A DNA stretch of 64,000 bases from Rhizophagus clarus (GCA_015698045.1 BLAL01000030.1:620001-684000); one strand, 5' to 3'; counted from the first letter of the stretch, positions 13,450 through 25,319 are shown. The notes: a model not told the origin generated them from the sequence alone. Numbers and translations are program-made.

Positions 13450-14450
13450 TATACAATTAGGCTTTTATAAAATTATACTCTATATATATAGTCATACACT
13501 TACATCTTTATATAAGAGCCCAATTTTATAAAACCAACTTTTACTACTTTAATTACTTTTACCATATGATTTATCCCTTATTCTGTAAAGCTAAAATTAA
13601 TTTTGAAAACATTTAGTTTTTTTAAAATATTTTAGCATTTAATGATTATAAAAAGATAAAATTTAATTTGTTAAATTCTTTTTATCAATATACATCTAAT
13701 AATAATAATTTTATATCTCTAAAATTAATAAATAACTGGCTATCTTAATTTGTACTATTTTAGTTTTTTAACAATAACTTTTTATTTTAATAATTATAAA
13801 ATATTAATTCTAATTTATTAGAATATTCTTATTAAAACCTATAAAATGATACTAAATTTACAGTATACTTCTAACATCAATAGATGGCAAAATACATTAA
13901 TTTAAAAAATTTATTATATAATTATAATAATTCATCATTATTTTTTCTTAAAAATTTATTAATTAATTAGAATTTTTTTTTAAATTTTTATATAAAAAAT
14001 ACTATAAAATTTAATATAAAATATTATTTTTTAATATATTATTTTTAAAAATAATTAAAAAATCACAAATAATGATCTACAAAATTCTTTTTAAATTTAA
14101 AAGAAATATAAAATAAGGGATAATATATATATTATTTTTATTAATAATTAAACCTTTTTATAATTACTATAATTTTAGTTAAATTAAAATTTTAGTTAGA
14201 ATTATAAACAAATTTTCTTTTTTAAAATATAAATTATAAGAAAATTTTTAAAATGATTATTTTTTTTATAAAATAGCTATGATGCATAATATCTAAAGTC
14301 ATCAAGTAAAATTAGTGATTTTAAAAAGTTAACTACTTATTAAAATTTTATGATAACTGAAAATGTAAACCAATAATATTATACTTTAAGTTCTTTCTTT
14401 CAAATTATTGAATTAGTTTTTCTATAACTATCATATTTCAGAAGCTACCA
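13450..14450. other. AT-only block, no gene
   Basis: About 1 kb of nearly pure A/T sequence with only occasional isolated C or G. No exon, RNA or intact repeat unit can be read. It resembles the block at 53.0-55.1 kb and may be fully decayed transposon DNA. Confidence 0.5.
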
Positions 14451-14454
14451 TATA

Positions 14455-14610
14455 TTATGGGTCACAGTACCCCAGGTATCTTGCAAATTTTAGGGGTTTT
14501 GGCCTGTGCCCAGGGGTACTATACACAAGTGGATACTATACATGAGGGGTACAGAATTTTTAAAATATCTGGGAGTACATGCCATGTATAATATTCAGGT
14601 TTAATTAGAT
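14455..14610. repeat. GC-richer segment with GTACCCC/GGGGTAC inverted motifs
   Basis: An island of higher GC inside the AT block. GTACCCC near 14467 is inverted by GGGGTAC near 14513 and again near 14548, with ATACTATACA repeats between. It could fold as a hairpin. Possibly the edge of an element; identity unknown. Confidence 0.4.
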
Positions 14611-14611
14611 T

Positions 14612-14900
14612 GGTGAAATGCCAAAATTGACTGTTCTGGCATTTTTATATGTAAAGTAAAAAAAATGCCGAAACTGATTATTCCAGCGTTTTTATATATA
14701 TAAAAACGCAAAAAAATTGCTGAAACTGACTGTTTTAGCGTTTTTTATATGTAAAGTAAAAAAATATCAAAACTGATTGTTCTGGCATTTTTATATATAT
14801 AAAACGCAAAAAAAATGCCAAAACTGACCGTTCCAGAGTTTTTTATATGTAAAGTAAAAAAAACGCTAAAACTGATTATTCTGGCATTTTTATATATGTT
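14612..14900. repeat. Tandem hairpin repeat, about 55-60 bp unit in alternating forms
   Basis: About five diverged units. Each contains ATGCCAAAACTGA...TTCTGGCAT, an inverted pair that can form a stem, followed by TTTTATATG. The units alternate between the tails GTAAAGTAAAAAA and ATAAAACGCAAAAA, so the higher-order period is about 115 bp. No coding frame is conserved. Confidence 0.7.
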
Positions 14901-15275
14901 GTAGGTGGAAATGGAATCTAGTGAATTCCGAATCCACATAATGTGGATTTTGGATCTCTTATTCACTTATGTGGAAATTGGATATTAATTTCATTTTTAT
15001 ATAATAATGGAATTTTTTACATAATGAATTTAACATTTAATAAAAATTTTTTTATTATAACCTTTATCCAATTTTGATCTTTAGAAGTTCCTAATTTTAT
15101 ATTATTAGGCTCACAAAGTACTGAAACAATAAGCGCATAATTACTACAAGAAATAAAGGTTTTAAGACGTTTATTAGGAGTTTTCTTTTCAAGATATTTA
15201 TTAGTTAAATCATCTGAATTTTTTAGGAAAGAAGAATATCCAAATTTCTTGTGTCAATAATATACAGCTGTCACA
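14901..15275. other. Spacer without a gene
   Basis: AT-rich spacer. A small palindrome, GAATCCACATAATGTGGATTT, lies near 14930-14950. No exon chain or RNA was recognised. Confidence 0.4.
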
Positions 15276-16335
15276 GGTTGAATGAAAAAAAATCAGATTT
15301 TGCTCTATTTAAAATAGCCTTGCCGACTTCAATATAGAATATGCCATATTTTGCTTATTTTAGTATAGCCATATCTATTTTTGCCGATTTTTGTTAAATT
15401 CTGATTTTTCAGTCATAAATGCCGATTTTAGTGGCCGATTTTTACCTTTTTTTAAATAAATGCTGATATTTAAACCAGAGATATTATATTTATTATATAC
15501 TTTACCACTTTTCATATAGTTCGAATAAAGGATTTTATCTTATTTAAAATGCCCTTACTGATTTCAATAAGGCTTTGCCAATTATTTTACTAATTTTTTG
15601 CCAATTTTTATTAACTTCTGATTTTTCATCTAGAAATGCCAATTTTAGCAGCCGATTTTTACTTTTTTTTTTAATTAAATGCCGATATTTAAACTGAAGA
15701 TATTATATTTAGTGTAAACTTTACCGCTTTTGACACAGGTCGAATAAAGTTTTTACTCTATTTAAAATAGCCTTTGCCGATATTTAAATTGTAATATTTC
15801 GTAATTTTACATTATAGGATTTTTGAAATTATTTATTATACTAATAAATATAAGATACTATTCTAAATATTCTACTTGTTTTGTACATTGAATTCCCAGT
15901 TGGTTCAATTTTACAAACAATAACTGAAGTATTCATAAGGTTGAACAGTGATAATCGAAACTGATGAGATCGCATTGATAAGGTCCACACGTCAAATAAG
16001 TAAAAATTGGTCAAAAATCGGACTGCCGATATTTTGCTTTATTTGTCTGATTTGTGGCTTTTTTCTGCCGATTTTATGGCGCAAAAAGCAAAAAATCGGA
16101 ATTCTCTTTTTTTGATAAAAAAAAATAGGAATACCGATTTTTAAATCTCTGTACTGATTCTTACCATAAATCATCCAAAATCAGACTGCCAACGGTCAAA
16201 CAACCAATGCCATTTCTCTCAAAAAAATGCCGATTTTAAAACTGACATACAATAATCGTTCAAATAAAAAATGACGATTTTAACACTGACATATATTAAT
16301 CTTCAAATAAGAATGACAATTTTATTATCGATATA
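15276..16335. repeat. GCCGATTTT-rich interspersed repeat array
   Basis: Diverged copies of a roughly 190-bp unit with the order CACAGGTTGAATGAAAAAAAATC, CTATTTAAAATAGCCTTGCCGA, ATTTTTGCCGATTTTTGTTA, AATGCCGATTTTAG. Copies start near 15276, about 15515 and about 15734 (partial), followed by shorter GCCGATTTT fragments to 16335. The same unit occurs reverse-complemented at 31.85-32.21 kb. No ORF; the family was not recognised. Confidence 0.7.
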
Positions 16336-16754
16336 AGCAAATTTCTAATAACCAATGCCAGTTTTTATTTTGTACTAACCAGAGTCTCTATTTTCATTTC
16401 GATTTTTAATTACGTTTAATATGAACAATTATAGAATATATTATTTATATATAAATTTTTTTATTATTTATTACTACTATATTATTACCATATCAATACT
16501 ACATATTATTGCTATATTATTGTTATTATTACTAATATTATACGATTATTTATGTATAAATGTATTACCTAATGACAAGAAAATATTGAACGCTTCCTAG
16601 TCTTTGACGAATGCTTGCTAGTATTTAATGAAGTTGACGTTGTACTTCCTTTCTTAATACTATCCGGCACAAATAAGTAAAAAGGTCCATCCAAACTATT
16701 CTTTCTAGCATTAACAACATCATTGTTATTACCATTGACATCCTTTTCGATATC

Positions 16755-17035
16755 GATATCAATATCGTTATCTTTATTACCACCACCAGCATCATTATCA
16801 TTATCTTTATTACCACCACCAACATCGTTATCGTTATCTTTATTACCACCACCAACATCGTTATCGTTATCTTTATTACCACCACCAACATCGTTATTGT
16901 TATCTTTATTACCACCACCAACATTGTTATCGTTATCTTTATTATTACCACCAACATCGTTATCATCATTGTTATCACCACCAACATTGCCATCGTTATC
17001 ACCATCACCAACATTGTTATCGCCATCATTTAGTT
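16755..17035. repeat. 33-bp coding minisatellite (DNDVGGGNKDN)
   Basis: Tandem 33-bp units (TTATCTTTATTACCACCACC and following bases) inside the last exon of the broken minus-strand gene. Each encodes an 11-residue N/D/G/K unit. The other frames are also open, so open frames here are weak coding evidence. Confidence 0.8.
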
Positions 17036-18499
17036 CGTCATTATCATCCTTATCGTCGTTATCTTCGCCTGATTCTTGTGCAACCCACCTTGAGGAAATC
17101 CACTAGCCCAGCATATCTTCATTGGGCTTACTTTTATTATCAACAATATCATCCGAGCGGTAACGTTTACGACTTAATCCTGTTCTGATGCTTATCCCGA
17201 TTTCTTCTGCCCAGGATAAGATTTGTTTAATCTATAAAAATTTGTAGTTTATTATGTATAAATGTTATATTAATTAATTAACTTCACAACTTTACATACC
17301 CTAGACGATCACCACTTTTTATCATATACTTTTATTATTGAATTAGTGCTGGCTAATCGTTTTGATTTTATTTTTTTATCACGTTCTTCTTTCGCCAATT
17401 CTTCATCATCTGATGACCATTCATCTGAATGAAGATCTGACGTATTTAACGCCTTCTCGCAATCTTTCATATAGGATTCCCAAGTCAAATTCTCAGGATG
17501 GCATTCATATAAAAGGTTATCTCGTATCGATATCATATGTTGCAATCCTCTCCTGCGCCGAGACATCTTCTAATGAAGTACAGTAAATTAAAATCAATTA
17601 ATTGTGTACATTTTATTTCGAATAATTAAAATTTATACCTGCTCCCTTCTTGAATTCATATGTTGCCTTCTAATGTGCTCTTCCGCTCTACCTTCTTGTT
17701 TCAATTTCCACATCTCTCAGCGTGATTTATGTAATTATTTAATGATTTTTAATATCTCTACATTATATGCTTGAATGGAAGGGTTCATTGCAGATTTTAC
17801 TGCCGGCAAAAGCTTCTTGTTCATCGCTTTTTTCTGATTGCTGTAAGTTTTAGATACGTTGAATTGAAGCGACGGATTTATATTATTTAAAATATGGACC
17901 ACTTCATCCTAGTTATTAATAAAAGATCATTAAAATGATCAAATATCAATTTATATTTAATAAAGATAAATTTTTAATAAAGATGTATATTTACGTGAAG
18001 TGTCTTCTTATAATTTTTTGACATGGGTGCTAATTCACGTTTTTGTTCCTTACTCATAAAAACAGGTGACAACGTTTTATTAGAGTTGGTACCCTTAGAT
18101 AGATTTTCTAAACGTTGCGTGAGATTTGAGATTGCACCTTTCAAATCCTGGATTTCCTTACTTTTAGCGTCACCTATTAAAAGTCAGTAATTAATATAAA
18201 TCATTTTAGCACGAAAATTTTTACATTTAAGCCAAAATAAGCGTGTGAGAGCAGCAATACCGCTATTTGGGTCCGGAGCAGTTGAACTTAATGTTGAAGA
18301 CATATGAGATGATGTTCCTATAATTTTTAATATTAAATCGGTATAAGTCATATGAAATATAATTAACACTAATTTAAAATAATATTACTTTTCGTTAATG
18401 ATCTCCCTCTGTTTTGTGGGGATGGATCTGAAGAAGAGAGGATTATCATTTGATCATTAGGAACATAGTGGGATCGATGATGAGAATTGCGAGATCGAG

Positions 18500-18950
18500 G
18501 ACGGTATCCAGGAGAACGAGAACGAGAATAGGATTGGGAACGATTATGAGAACGTTGAGATTGGGAACGATTATGCGAACGTCAAGATTGGGAACAATTA
18601 TGCGAATGTTGAGATCAGAAACAATGATACGAACATCAGGATTGGGAACGATGATGCGAATGTCGAGATTGGGAATGATTATGCGAACATCGAGATTGGG
18701 AATGATGATGCGAACATCAGGATTGGGAACGATGATACAAATGTCAAAATTAGAAATGATTATGCAAACGTCGAGATTAGGAACGATGATGCGAACGTTG
18801 GGATTGGAAACGATGATACGAATGTCGAGATTGGGAACGATAATAAGGATGTCGGAATTGGAAATGATGATGCGAATGTCTTGATTGGGAACGATGATAA
18901 GAATGTCGACGACGATGGGAATGGGAATCTGATTCTTGTTGAGATCTATT
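18500..18950. repeat. 27-bp minisatellite
   Basis: About 17 diverged copies of a 27-bp unit (GGGAACGATGATGCGAACGT and following bases). On the minus strand the exon frame encodes H/R/S/Q-rich units with CAA-to-TAA and CGA-to-TGA changes. Another minus frame (18970-18446) stays open as a nine-residue VPNLDVRII repeat. Confidence 0.8.
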
Positions 18951-19187
18951 ATGATGAGGAACAGAGACATCCTGAGAGATCGGGTTTAAATTTAAAGATT
19001 TGTATTTTTTCATTATGGTATTATTAAAGATCGAACAAGAGATAAAAGTCTCTTATATACATATTTGGAATCATCTGTTTATTAGCCTTGTTAATTACCT
19101 AATTAAAATGAACAATAAAAATATTAATTAATTATACTATATCGCTATCAACCAATCAATAATCAATTAATTAAAATATATCATTAA

Positions 19188-19216
19188 TTCGTGATACGTG
19201 AGTCAACTGCAAAAAA
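19188..19216 (+). repeat. Left terminal inverted repeat
   Basis: A 29-nt terminal repeat ending in an A-run, perfectly matched by the inverted copy at 23583-23611. The imperfect subterminal GTCGATCA follows within 15 nt. Confidence 0.9.
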
Positions 19217-19336
19217 ATGTCGATCATTATTATAGATCAGCGGTGATAATAATCACTATTAATTTTACAATGTTGGAGAATCTCACACTTCTTAGATAAT
19301 ATAACCTCAAACTATTAGTCAAATACGCGTTAAATA

Positions 19337-22300
19337 ATGGGTAAACGAAAAGAATATCAAGTTAATTTAGTTTCTCTTGGTCGTATAGACGAAAACTTTC
19401 ATTATGGACCATTTTCTCGAGATTGGTGGGAAACGCGATCTATAAAAAATGCAACTGAAACTCCAAATTTTTATCCTATTCGTATAAATATGAAAACCTT
19501 AGTCATTCTTCAAAATGTACAATTTTTTATTATTGTTATTCAAGGCCATACTGGTTCTTTGCAACAGCCAGGATATATTTGTGAAGCAGGAGATTTAAAA
19601 AGTGCTGTTTTTAATAATCCTTCAGCCGCGATAACTACACTTTATCAACAAGTGTTTAAAAGCAATACTAGGTTTTCTGGTTCTCTTATTATGGGTCATG
19701 ATAAAATGGAAATTGGAGAACAACTTTTGAAGAATATTAATTTTCGTCCATTTTGTTGTTTTCTTGGAAAATTCTGGTTGTTTGTATATGGAATTGGTAT
19801 ATCTTCAGACGAGCAATTATATTATGCGGGTCCAGGGTTTAAATCATCATTTTATTATTCAATTGGAGCAAACAAAGATCGAACTTTATTTGTACAAGAA
19901 ATAAATAAAAAAAATTCAATTATAAAAATGTATCAAAATTTTGAGTTGTGATATACATATATTGGTAATAGTCCTAATGATGTGTGGCAAAAAGTTGGTG
20001 TATTACGAGAACATAGAGGTGTTGATTTATTTGGAATTAGTCATCCTCAAATTCAAACATTTATTCAAACACAACTTATACCAAGATGCCCACCTGAAGA
20101 ATGGCATATTATTGATAAAATGCAAGCCTTGTGGAATTATCATTTGCGAAGATTTACATTATCTTCTATTAATTGGAATGAATTTTTTATTGAATGGTAT
20201 AATGAAACGAAAACTGTAGTTGAAATTACCACCACTTTAAAAAAACTCTATCCACTAAACTATATAATTAAAGAAAGAGAAATGCGTGCATGGCGTGCGA
20301 TGTTAAGCCATGCTGGATGTACCAATATCACACCTTATACAAAAGATATTTCACCAGTAAGTTTTTTTGAGAAAATATATTTATAAATGTTATAATAAAT
20401 TCTTACTTTTATTTTTTTTAGTATGAATTTTGGACGCGATCTGGTGATCCATCATGTGATCGTGAAATTTTGCATTTTTTGTATATGTCCGGATTTTTAC
20501 ATCCATTTCCTGGACAGTATCGCAATGATGGGGATATTTTCTGGAAGTGTTTTAGTCAAGCGTTAGAATCTAATAAAAAGGGTTATGATGGGAAAAGAAG
20601 GATTCTTTCCATTATAGCTGAGAAATTTTCTTATAATATTTTGATGGAAAAATTAAAAGTAAGTATAACCAAATATTCGTAAAAAATTTTTTTGAATTAT
20701 ATTTACCCTTATAATTTGTATAGGTTGCACAAGGCACTATTTTTGAGGCGAAAAAATATGCCAGAATTAATGGTCCTGGTTGTGTAGTATTGGAAAAACC
20801 TGTCAGAAAAGTCAAAAGAATTACTTCTGAACAAAAACAACAATTTGATTCATTTTTTCAAGATAAAGCTCATGTTATTATGAGCTCCTATAAAACTGAT
20901 GCTAAAACAGGACAACCGGTAGTTTATTTAAAAAATACAAAAAATATATTATGGGAAAAATTCAAGGAATCTTTTCCAAATGGAATTAAACGCACAACAT
21001 TTTACACTCAATTGATGGGTCACCAATATATTTACCGAGAAGATCTTGGAGGATTATGTTCTACATGTAGTATGTATGGATATGAAACTTTTGAAGATAT
21101 TATAAATCTAATAAAAGAAAAAATAAATAATACCAATCTATAGGTAAAAACAAAGTTTACTAAAAAATTTTGATATATACATACATTCTAATCTTGAACA
21201 ATGAATTTATAGAATATTTTTTCCGAACATTGCTATTTTTTAAAACGCTATTTAAAGAAAGAATATGAAGAACATTTAGTTGTAACTGATCATGGAATAA
21301 CAACTCATGACCCATGCATAAATCATTGTTTATTATATGCATTTGGTGAGTGTAATGAACATCATACCCATGTTTGCAACGAATGTCAAAAAATTTTCAA
21401 GTTTTTTCAGGATTTGAAAGATAATTTGGATTTATCTTACCATGAAAAAATCCAAGAGTACCAAAATCGTATACTTTATTATCTTGCACATCAAGCTCGA
21501 AAAACTTATTTGAATGCACAATTTAATGCAGCCCTTCTAGATTTAAATGAAGATGGTGCACTATTAGTAGTTGATTATAAGATGAAAATATTGCCTAAAA
21601 CATCACGTGAAACAAAACAAGAATTTTTTGGAAAAAAGGGCTGGGCGTTACATACAGTTCTGTTATATACCAAATCCAAAGAAAGCTTTGAAATTAATAT
21701 ACAAGCTATAGACCATTGGTCCACGGATGCTCGCCAAGATGCATGGTTTTCTGCATGTTCCCTGCATTCTGTGATAGAAAATTTAGATGTCAAAATAAAG
21801 TGGATTAGTATAATCTCTGATAATGGTCCACATTATCACAACTCAGAACTTATGATTATTATGAGCAAATGGCATGAATGGTATGGAATTCAAGTAAAAA
21901 AATGGATATTTTTGGAGGCTGGTGAGGCTAAAACCACTGTAGATTCGCATCATGCTCAGGTTGGTAATAAAAACTTTTTTTTTTAAAAAAAAAAGAATCA
22001 AACTGACTTGTAATAACTGATAAACCATTAGATATCCCTTTCAATAAAACGATTTGTTCGAATTGGTGGTGAAATCCAAGAAGGTAATGACATCACAGCA
22101 GCTATTAAGAATATTGCTGGTACTTCAGTTGCCCATATAGAGCCAAATCGAACTAAAGGTAAACACTATATTTATTTAGAGTGTTTATTACTATTCATAC
22201 TAATTAATAATAACAACTCATTGATAGAAAGTAAAGGAAAGTCTATGACTATACCAGGGATATCCAATTGGTTTGAATGGACCTGGCCAATTGAAGGTGA

Positions 22301-23317
22301 AGATGCGGGATATATAAAAGCACGAGCTATGCCAAATGTTGGAAATTGGACATCATTTTCTCCTGCCCAGATTCAAAAATTCGCAAAAGGTGAAATTAAT
22401 CAACCATTACCACAAGTCTCTGAGTCAACAGAACCAAAATCCCCATGGAAAATTCTAATTCCACACGCATCAGGTAAAGTGATAATTCTGGATAGTAGTT
22501 CAATAACTGCAATGAAATTGTATAACAAAAAATTTTTTTTATCAACAAATTACTAAATATTGTTTAGTATATTAGTTTTTTTATTTCCAATAAAAGTTCA
22601 GACTCTTTCACTTACCATGCTTATTTTACGTTCTTTTATGTCAAAACTCCTATATCCCTAATGATCAATATACTAGGACTTTGTCCAAAAAGATTGCCAC
22701 TACAAGAATTAACAAATGAATTGCAAAATCGAAAAATTGATTATGAAAATCAAAATAAGAGACGAAAATTAGTAGAAATTTTGGACAAAGAATTGACGAA
22801 TGAAACCTTAGAAAATAAAGGTAATTATATATACTGTCTGCAGTACTTTACCTGTTATGAAATATTTCTAACTTCATTTTATTTAGGATTATGTTTGAGA
22901 AATCGTAGTATGTCGCATAAAGAATATACTACAAGGTAAATTTGATAAATTCTCTTCAAAGAGATAACAAAGATTGAATATTTTATACATTGTAGACCAT
23001 CTTTAGATATGACTGAATTTCCATTATCAAGTGGCTGGGCAACAAAAGAAGCTCAAAAATATGGAAAAAAGGGTAGTGGAAAACGTATAAAAAAAAGAAT
23101 TTCAGCTATTTTAGAAGAATGTTTTTTGGCTGGAAATGTTGACAAGAGTTACCGAATGACTGCCCAAGATATGTGGAATTTATTGACTTTAAGAGCGCAA
23201 GAAGGAGAAATTGAGAGTTCAGACATACCGAAAGTAACAACTATACAGGGTTGGATAACTCGTTATGCAGCACAGTTGCGTGAAAAAAGTGCTCAAGTGG
23301 TACTTGAAGAGGTTTAA
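19337..23317 (+). pseudogene. DDE-like transposase of the TIR element, two in-frame stops
   Basis: Nine exons with closing phases: 19337-20356, 20422-20658, 20724-21143, 21213-21959, 22032-22158, 22228-22473, 22677-22820, 22887-22935, 22996-23317; 1,103 codons plus stop. Exon 4 has the likely RNase H-fold core: LLVVDYKMKI (first D), then FGKKGWALHTVLLY, ISDNGPHYHN (second D) and EAGEAKTTVDSHHAQ (E/D of the third site). A Cys/His cluster (HCLLYAFGECNEHHTHVCNEC) precedes the core. The C-terminus is basic with a possible helix-turn-helix. TGA at 19949 and TAG at 21141 break the frame; CGA-to-TGA and CAG-to-TAG would explain them, and the TAG is the last codon before a splice donor. The match to a DDE family is by motif only. 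Confidence 0.75.
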
Positions 23318-23582
23318 AAACAACACATATTTGTACTTTATATATCTGTAGTGTAGGTATTTTAGGTGAGAATCTGGCGAAGCGTCAAATAAAAGTAAAA
23401 AATTTTTTAATAAAATTTTTTTAAAAAATATATTATTGAAAACGTTAGGATAAACGTCATGTGTTACAAATATTTGTTGAATTTAAAGTTAATTTTAAGT
23501 GCGGTTATTCTGGGATGAAAAGTGGCGTTCACTGAAAATTAATTAGTGATCGACAAAAATTTGCACCAAAATTAAATATAAA

Positions 23583-23611
23583 TTTTTTGCAGTTGACTCA
23601 CGTATCACGAA
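23583..23611 (-). repeat. Right terminal inverted repeat
   Basis: Inverted copy of the left terminus, followed by TTAA. It lies about 266 nt after the transposase stop codon. Confidence 0.9.
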
Positions 23612-23679
23612 TTAATCTATATATATTAATAAATGATATCATATTCAAAATTATACTTACGGAAGTAAGTTTTTCCGAA

Positions 23680-24030
23680 AAGTGATGTGAACGAAAAGCG
23701 ATAAATACTGTTGAAGTTGTATGTGATGTGAACAAAAAAATGATAAAAAATATTGTCGAAGTTCAAGTTGTATGTGATGTGATGTGAACGAAAAAGTGAT
23801 AAAATATATTGTCAAAGCTGTTTGTGATGTGAACGAAAAAGCGATAAAAAAATATTGTCAAAGTTGTTTGTGATGTGAACGAAAGAGCGATAAAAAATGT
23901 TGTCGAAGCTGTTTGTGATGTGAACAAAAAAATGATAAAAAAGTTGTTTGTGATGTGAACGAAAAGCGATAAAGATATTGTCGAAGCTGTTGTGATATGA
24001 ACGAAAAGCGATATAAATATTGTCGAATAT
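23680..24030. repeat. About 50-bp tandem repeat beside the transposon
   Basis: Eight diverged units beginning GATGTGAACGAAAAAGCGAT, then AAAAAATATTGTCGAAG and TTGTTTGT. The array starts about 65 nt outside the right transposon terminus. The minus frame is open but repetitive, so I do not call a gene. Confidence 0.8.
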
Positions 24031-24444
24031 TTAACGAAAAGCAACAATGAAAATTTATTACATCATACTAAACGTGAAGAAAAGAAAACGTGGGGAAAGA
24101 AAGAAAGCGAAAGAAAGCGTGGGAAAAAGAAAGAAAGCGTAGAGAACATACACAAATATACCATGTTCTCATGGGAAAATTTCAAATTAGGCATTCTGGC
24201 GCGTCCTTGCAATTATGCATCTCTAGCATCCCTATTCATGTGATAATAACAAACTGCGCCCAATGTATTAAATTATATACACCGATCTATACCCTAACCC
24301 TAATTTTTTGCTAGATATAACTTTGGTGGTGGTATTATCATAAAAAGGAAGTGGCGCACATGTTGAGTGTTATATTAGGATTTAAGATGTAATCCTTCAA
24401 TGTTTCTTGTAAAAAAAAAAAACAATTTTTCTTATTTTATCAAA
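24031..24444. other. Gene-free spacer with a short telomere-like motif
   Basis: Purine-rich stretches (GAAAGAAAGCG repeats) are followed by ACCCTAACCCTAA at 24292-24304, about two units of the common fungal telomere repeat TTAGGG. No ORF is supported. Confidence 0.4.
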
Positions 24445-24942
24445 ATGGTTCATAAAAGAAGTGAAAATAAATTACAGGAGCGAAAAGATAAATCATTTTC
24501 AAAAAGAAAAAAGGTGAATGGACACTCGAATCGCCTAGAGTGGTTACTTGGTCTGCCTGTAGTTTTTCAGATTTTTTTAGATAGATAATTTTTTATAATT
24601 TTTCTTTCTTATATATTATTTTTATTTTTACTTTTTTTGGAGGGTTTTTTTATAAAGGCTTTGTTATGGATTATTGTATTCAGTTGTATATCTGGTTTCT
24701 AATTCAAAAAATTGGTTTAGATCGATAAAACAATTGAAAATAAAAATAAAGGTATAAATTTCAATAAATTACTTAATTTTATTCTTAATTTACTATTATT
24801 AACATTTATTTTAGAAATTACACGTCTAAAACGACAAAAATCACTTGCTGTTGATTTATATCAACAAAAATTAAAACAAATAATAGACGTAGGAAAAAAA
24901 TTAGATAATGAAATTAATAGATGGCAAAAATATAGAAAATAA
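24445..24942 (+). CDS. Small Lys-rich coiled-coil protein, hypothetical
   Basis: Three exons with matching phases, 24445-24513, 24721-24751 and 24815-24942, give 75 residues. The product is very basic (MVHKRSENKLQERKDKSFSK...) and ends in a predicted amphipathic helix (LAVDLYQQKLKQIIDVGKKL). The first donor is GTGAAT and both acceptors are TTTAG. It lies in the repeat-rich block between two broken genes, so it may be part of an element. No family is recognised; a chance exon chain cannot be excluded. Confidence 0.4.
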
Positions 24943-25319
24943 ATAAATTTAAATTTCTTTTAACCAATTTTTGTTCGATTTTATTCGAGCGAATAAATAA
25001 AGCATCATATTTTAATATCTTTACTTTTTTATTACTAATTTGGTACTTGATCGCAACAAATTTTTTTTTTGAATATAGCTCCCAAGATGCACGACATGGA
25101 CATTAGTACCAATTCGCATCCCAAAAAAATGGTTAATATCCTAACGTTATCAATTATCACAAAATTTGAAAATTAAGTTTGATAAAATATATTATATTTT
25201 TATTATAATAGAATTATTTTATATGTGTGAAATCTTGCAAAAAAAAAGAAAAATAAGATAAAAATAATAATTAATAAAAAAAAATAAATTTAACGATTAT
25301 TTCTTGAAAGAGAGCGATA
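24943..25319. other. Spacer between convergent small genes
   Basis: AT-rich spacer with poly-A runs near 25231-25291. Nothing further supported. Confidence 0.4.

Larger units (their letters stand above)
16569..19013 (-). pseudogene. Broken Ser/Arg/His-rich gene of unknown family
   Basis: Seven exons fit with clean phases (19013-18389, 18317-18225, 18173-17995, 17908-17639, 17569-17300, 17231-17132, 17074-16569; 681 codons). The frame holds in-frame stops at 17737-17739 (TAA), 17719-17721 (TGA) and 17309-17311 (TGA), plus about seven in the exon-1 minisatellite. Exon 1 encodes H/R/S/Q repeats such as HHRSQSRHS. The middle has a possible coiled segment (KSKEIQDLKGAISNLTQRL) and a charged helix-rich region. 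The last exon encodes N/D/G repeats, then a basic tail. Every stop could arise from CAA or CGA by C-to-T. It lies just outside the left terminus of the 19.2-23.6 kb transposon. No family was recognised; it could be a repeat-borne gene or a decayed member of a lineage-specific family. Confidence 0.6.
19184..23615. mobile_element. DNA transposon with terminal inverted repeats and a DDE-like transposase gene
   Basis: The left terminus TTCGTGATACGTGAGTCAAC (from 19188) continues into TGCAAAAAA. It is the exact reverse complement of the right terminus ending at 23611, about 29 nt with no mismatch. Both ends are bounded by TTAA (19184-19187 and 23612-23615). Subterminal GTCGATCA motifs also recur inverted (near 19219 and 23548). 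The interior is 4,424 bp and holds one nine-exon gene on the plus strand. TTAA could be the target-site duplication, but because it is palindromic it could instead be part of the inverted repeat. The termini do not show the CCC start usual for piggyBac. I do not recognise the family. Confidence 0.85.

Noticed and set aside
18446..18970. Open frame of repeated VPNLDVRII on the minus strand as a real protein
   Set aside because: It is a 27-bp minisatellite open in more than one frame. The frame that connects to the other exons is the H/R/S/Q one.
19949..19951. TGA read-through or selenocysteine in the transposase
   Set aside because: No recoding signal was evident, a TAG also interrupts the same gene, and neighbouring element genes share the pattern; decay is simpler.
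19184..23615. Calling the element piggyBac from the TTAA flanks
   Set aside because: TTAA is palindromic and may belong to the terminal repeat; termini and transposase motifs do not look like piggyBac.
23680..24030. Possible CRISPR-like array
   Set aside because: The units are contiguous, diverged tandem repeats without unique spacers, in a eukaryotic genome.
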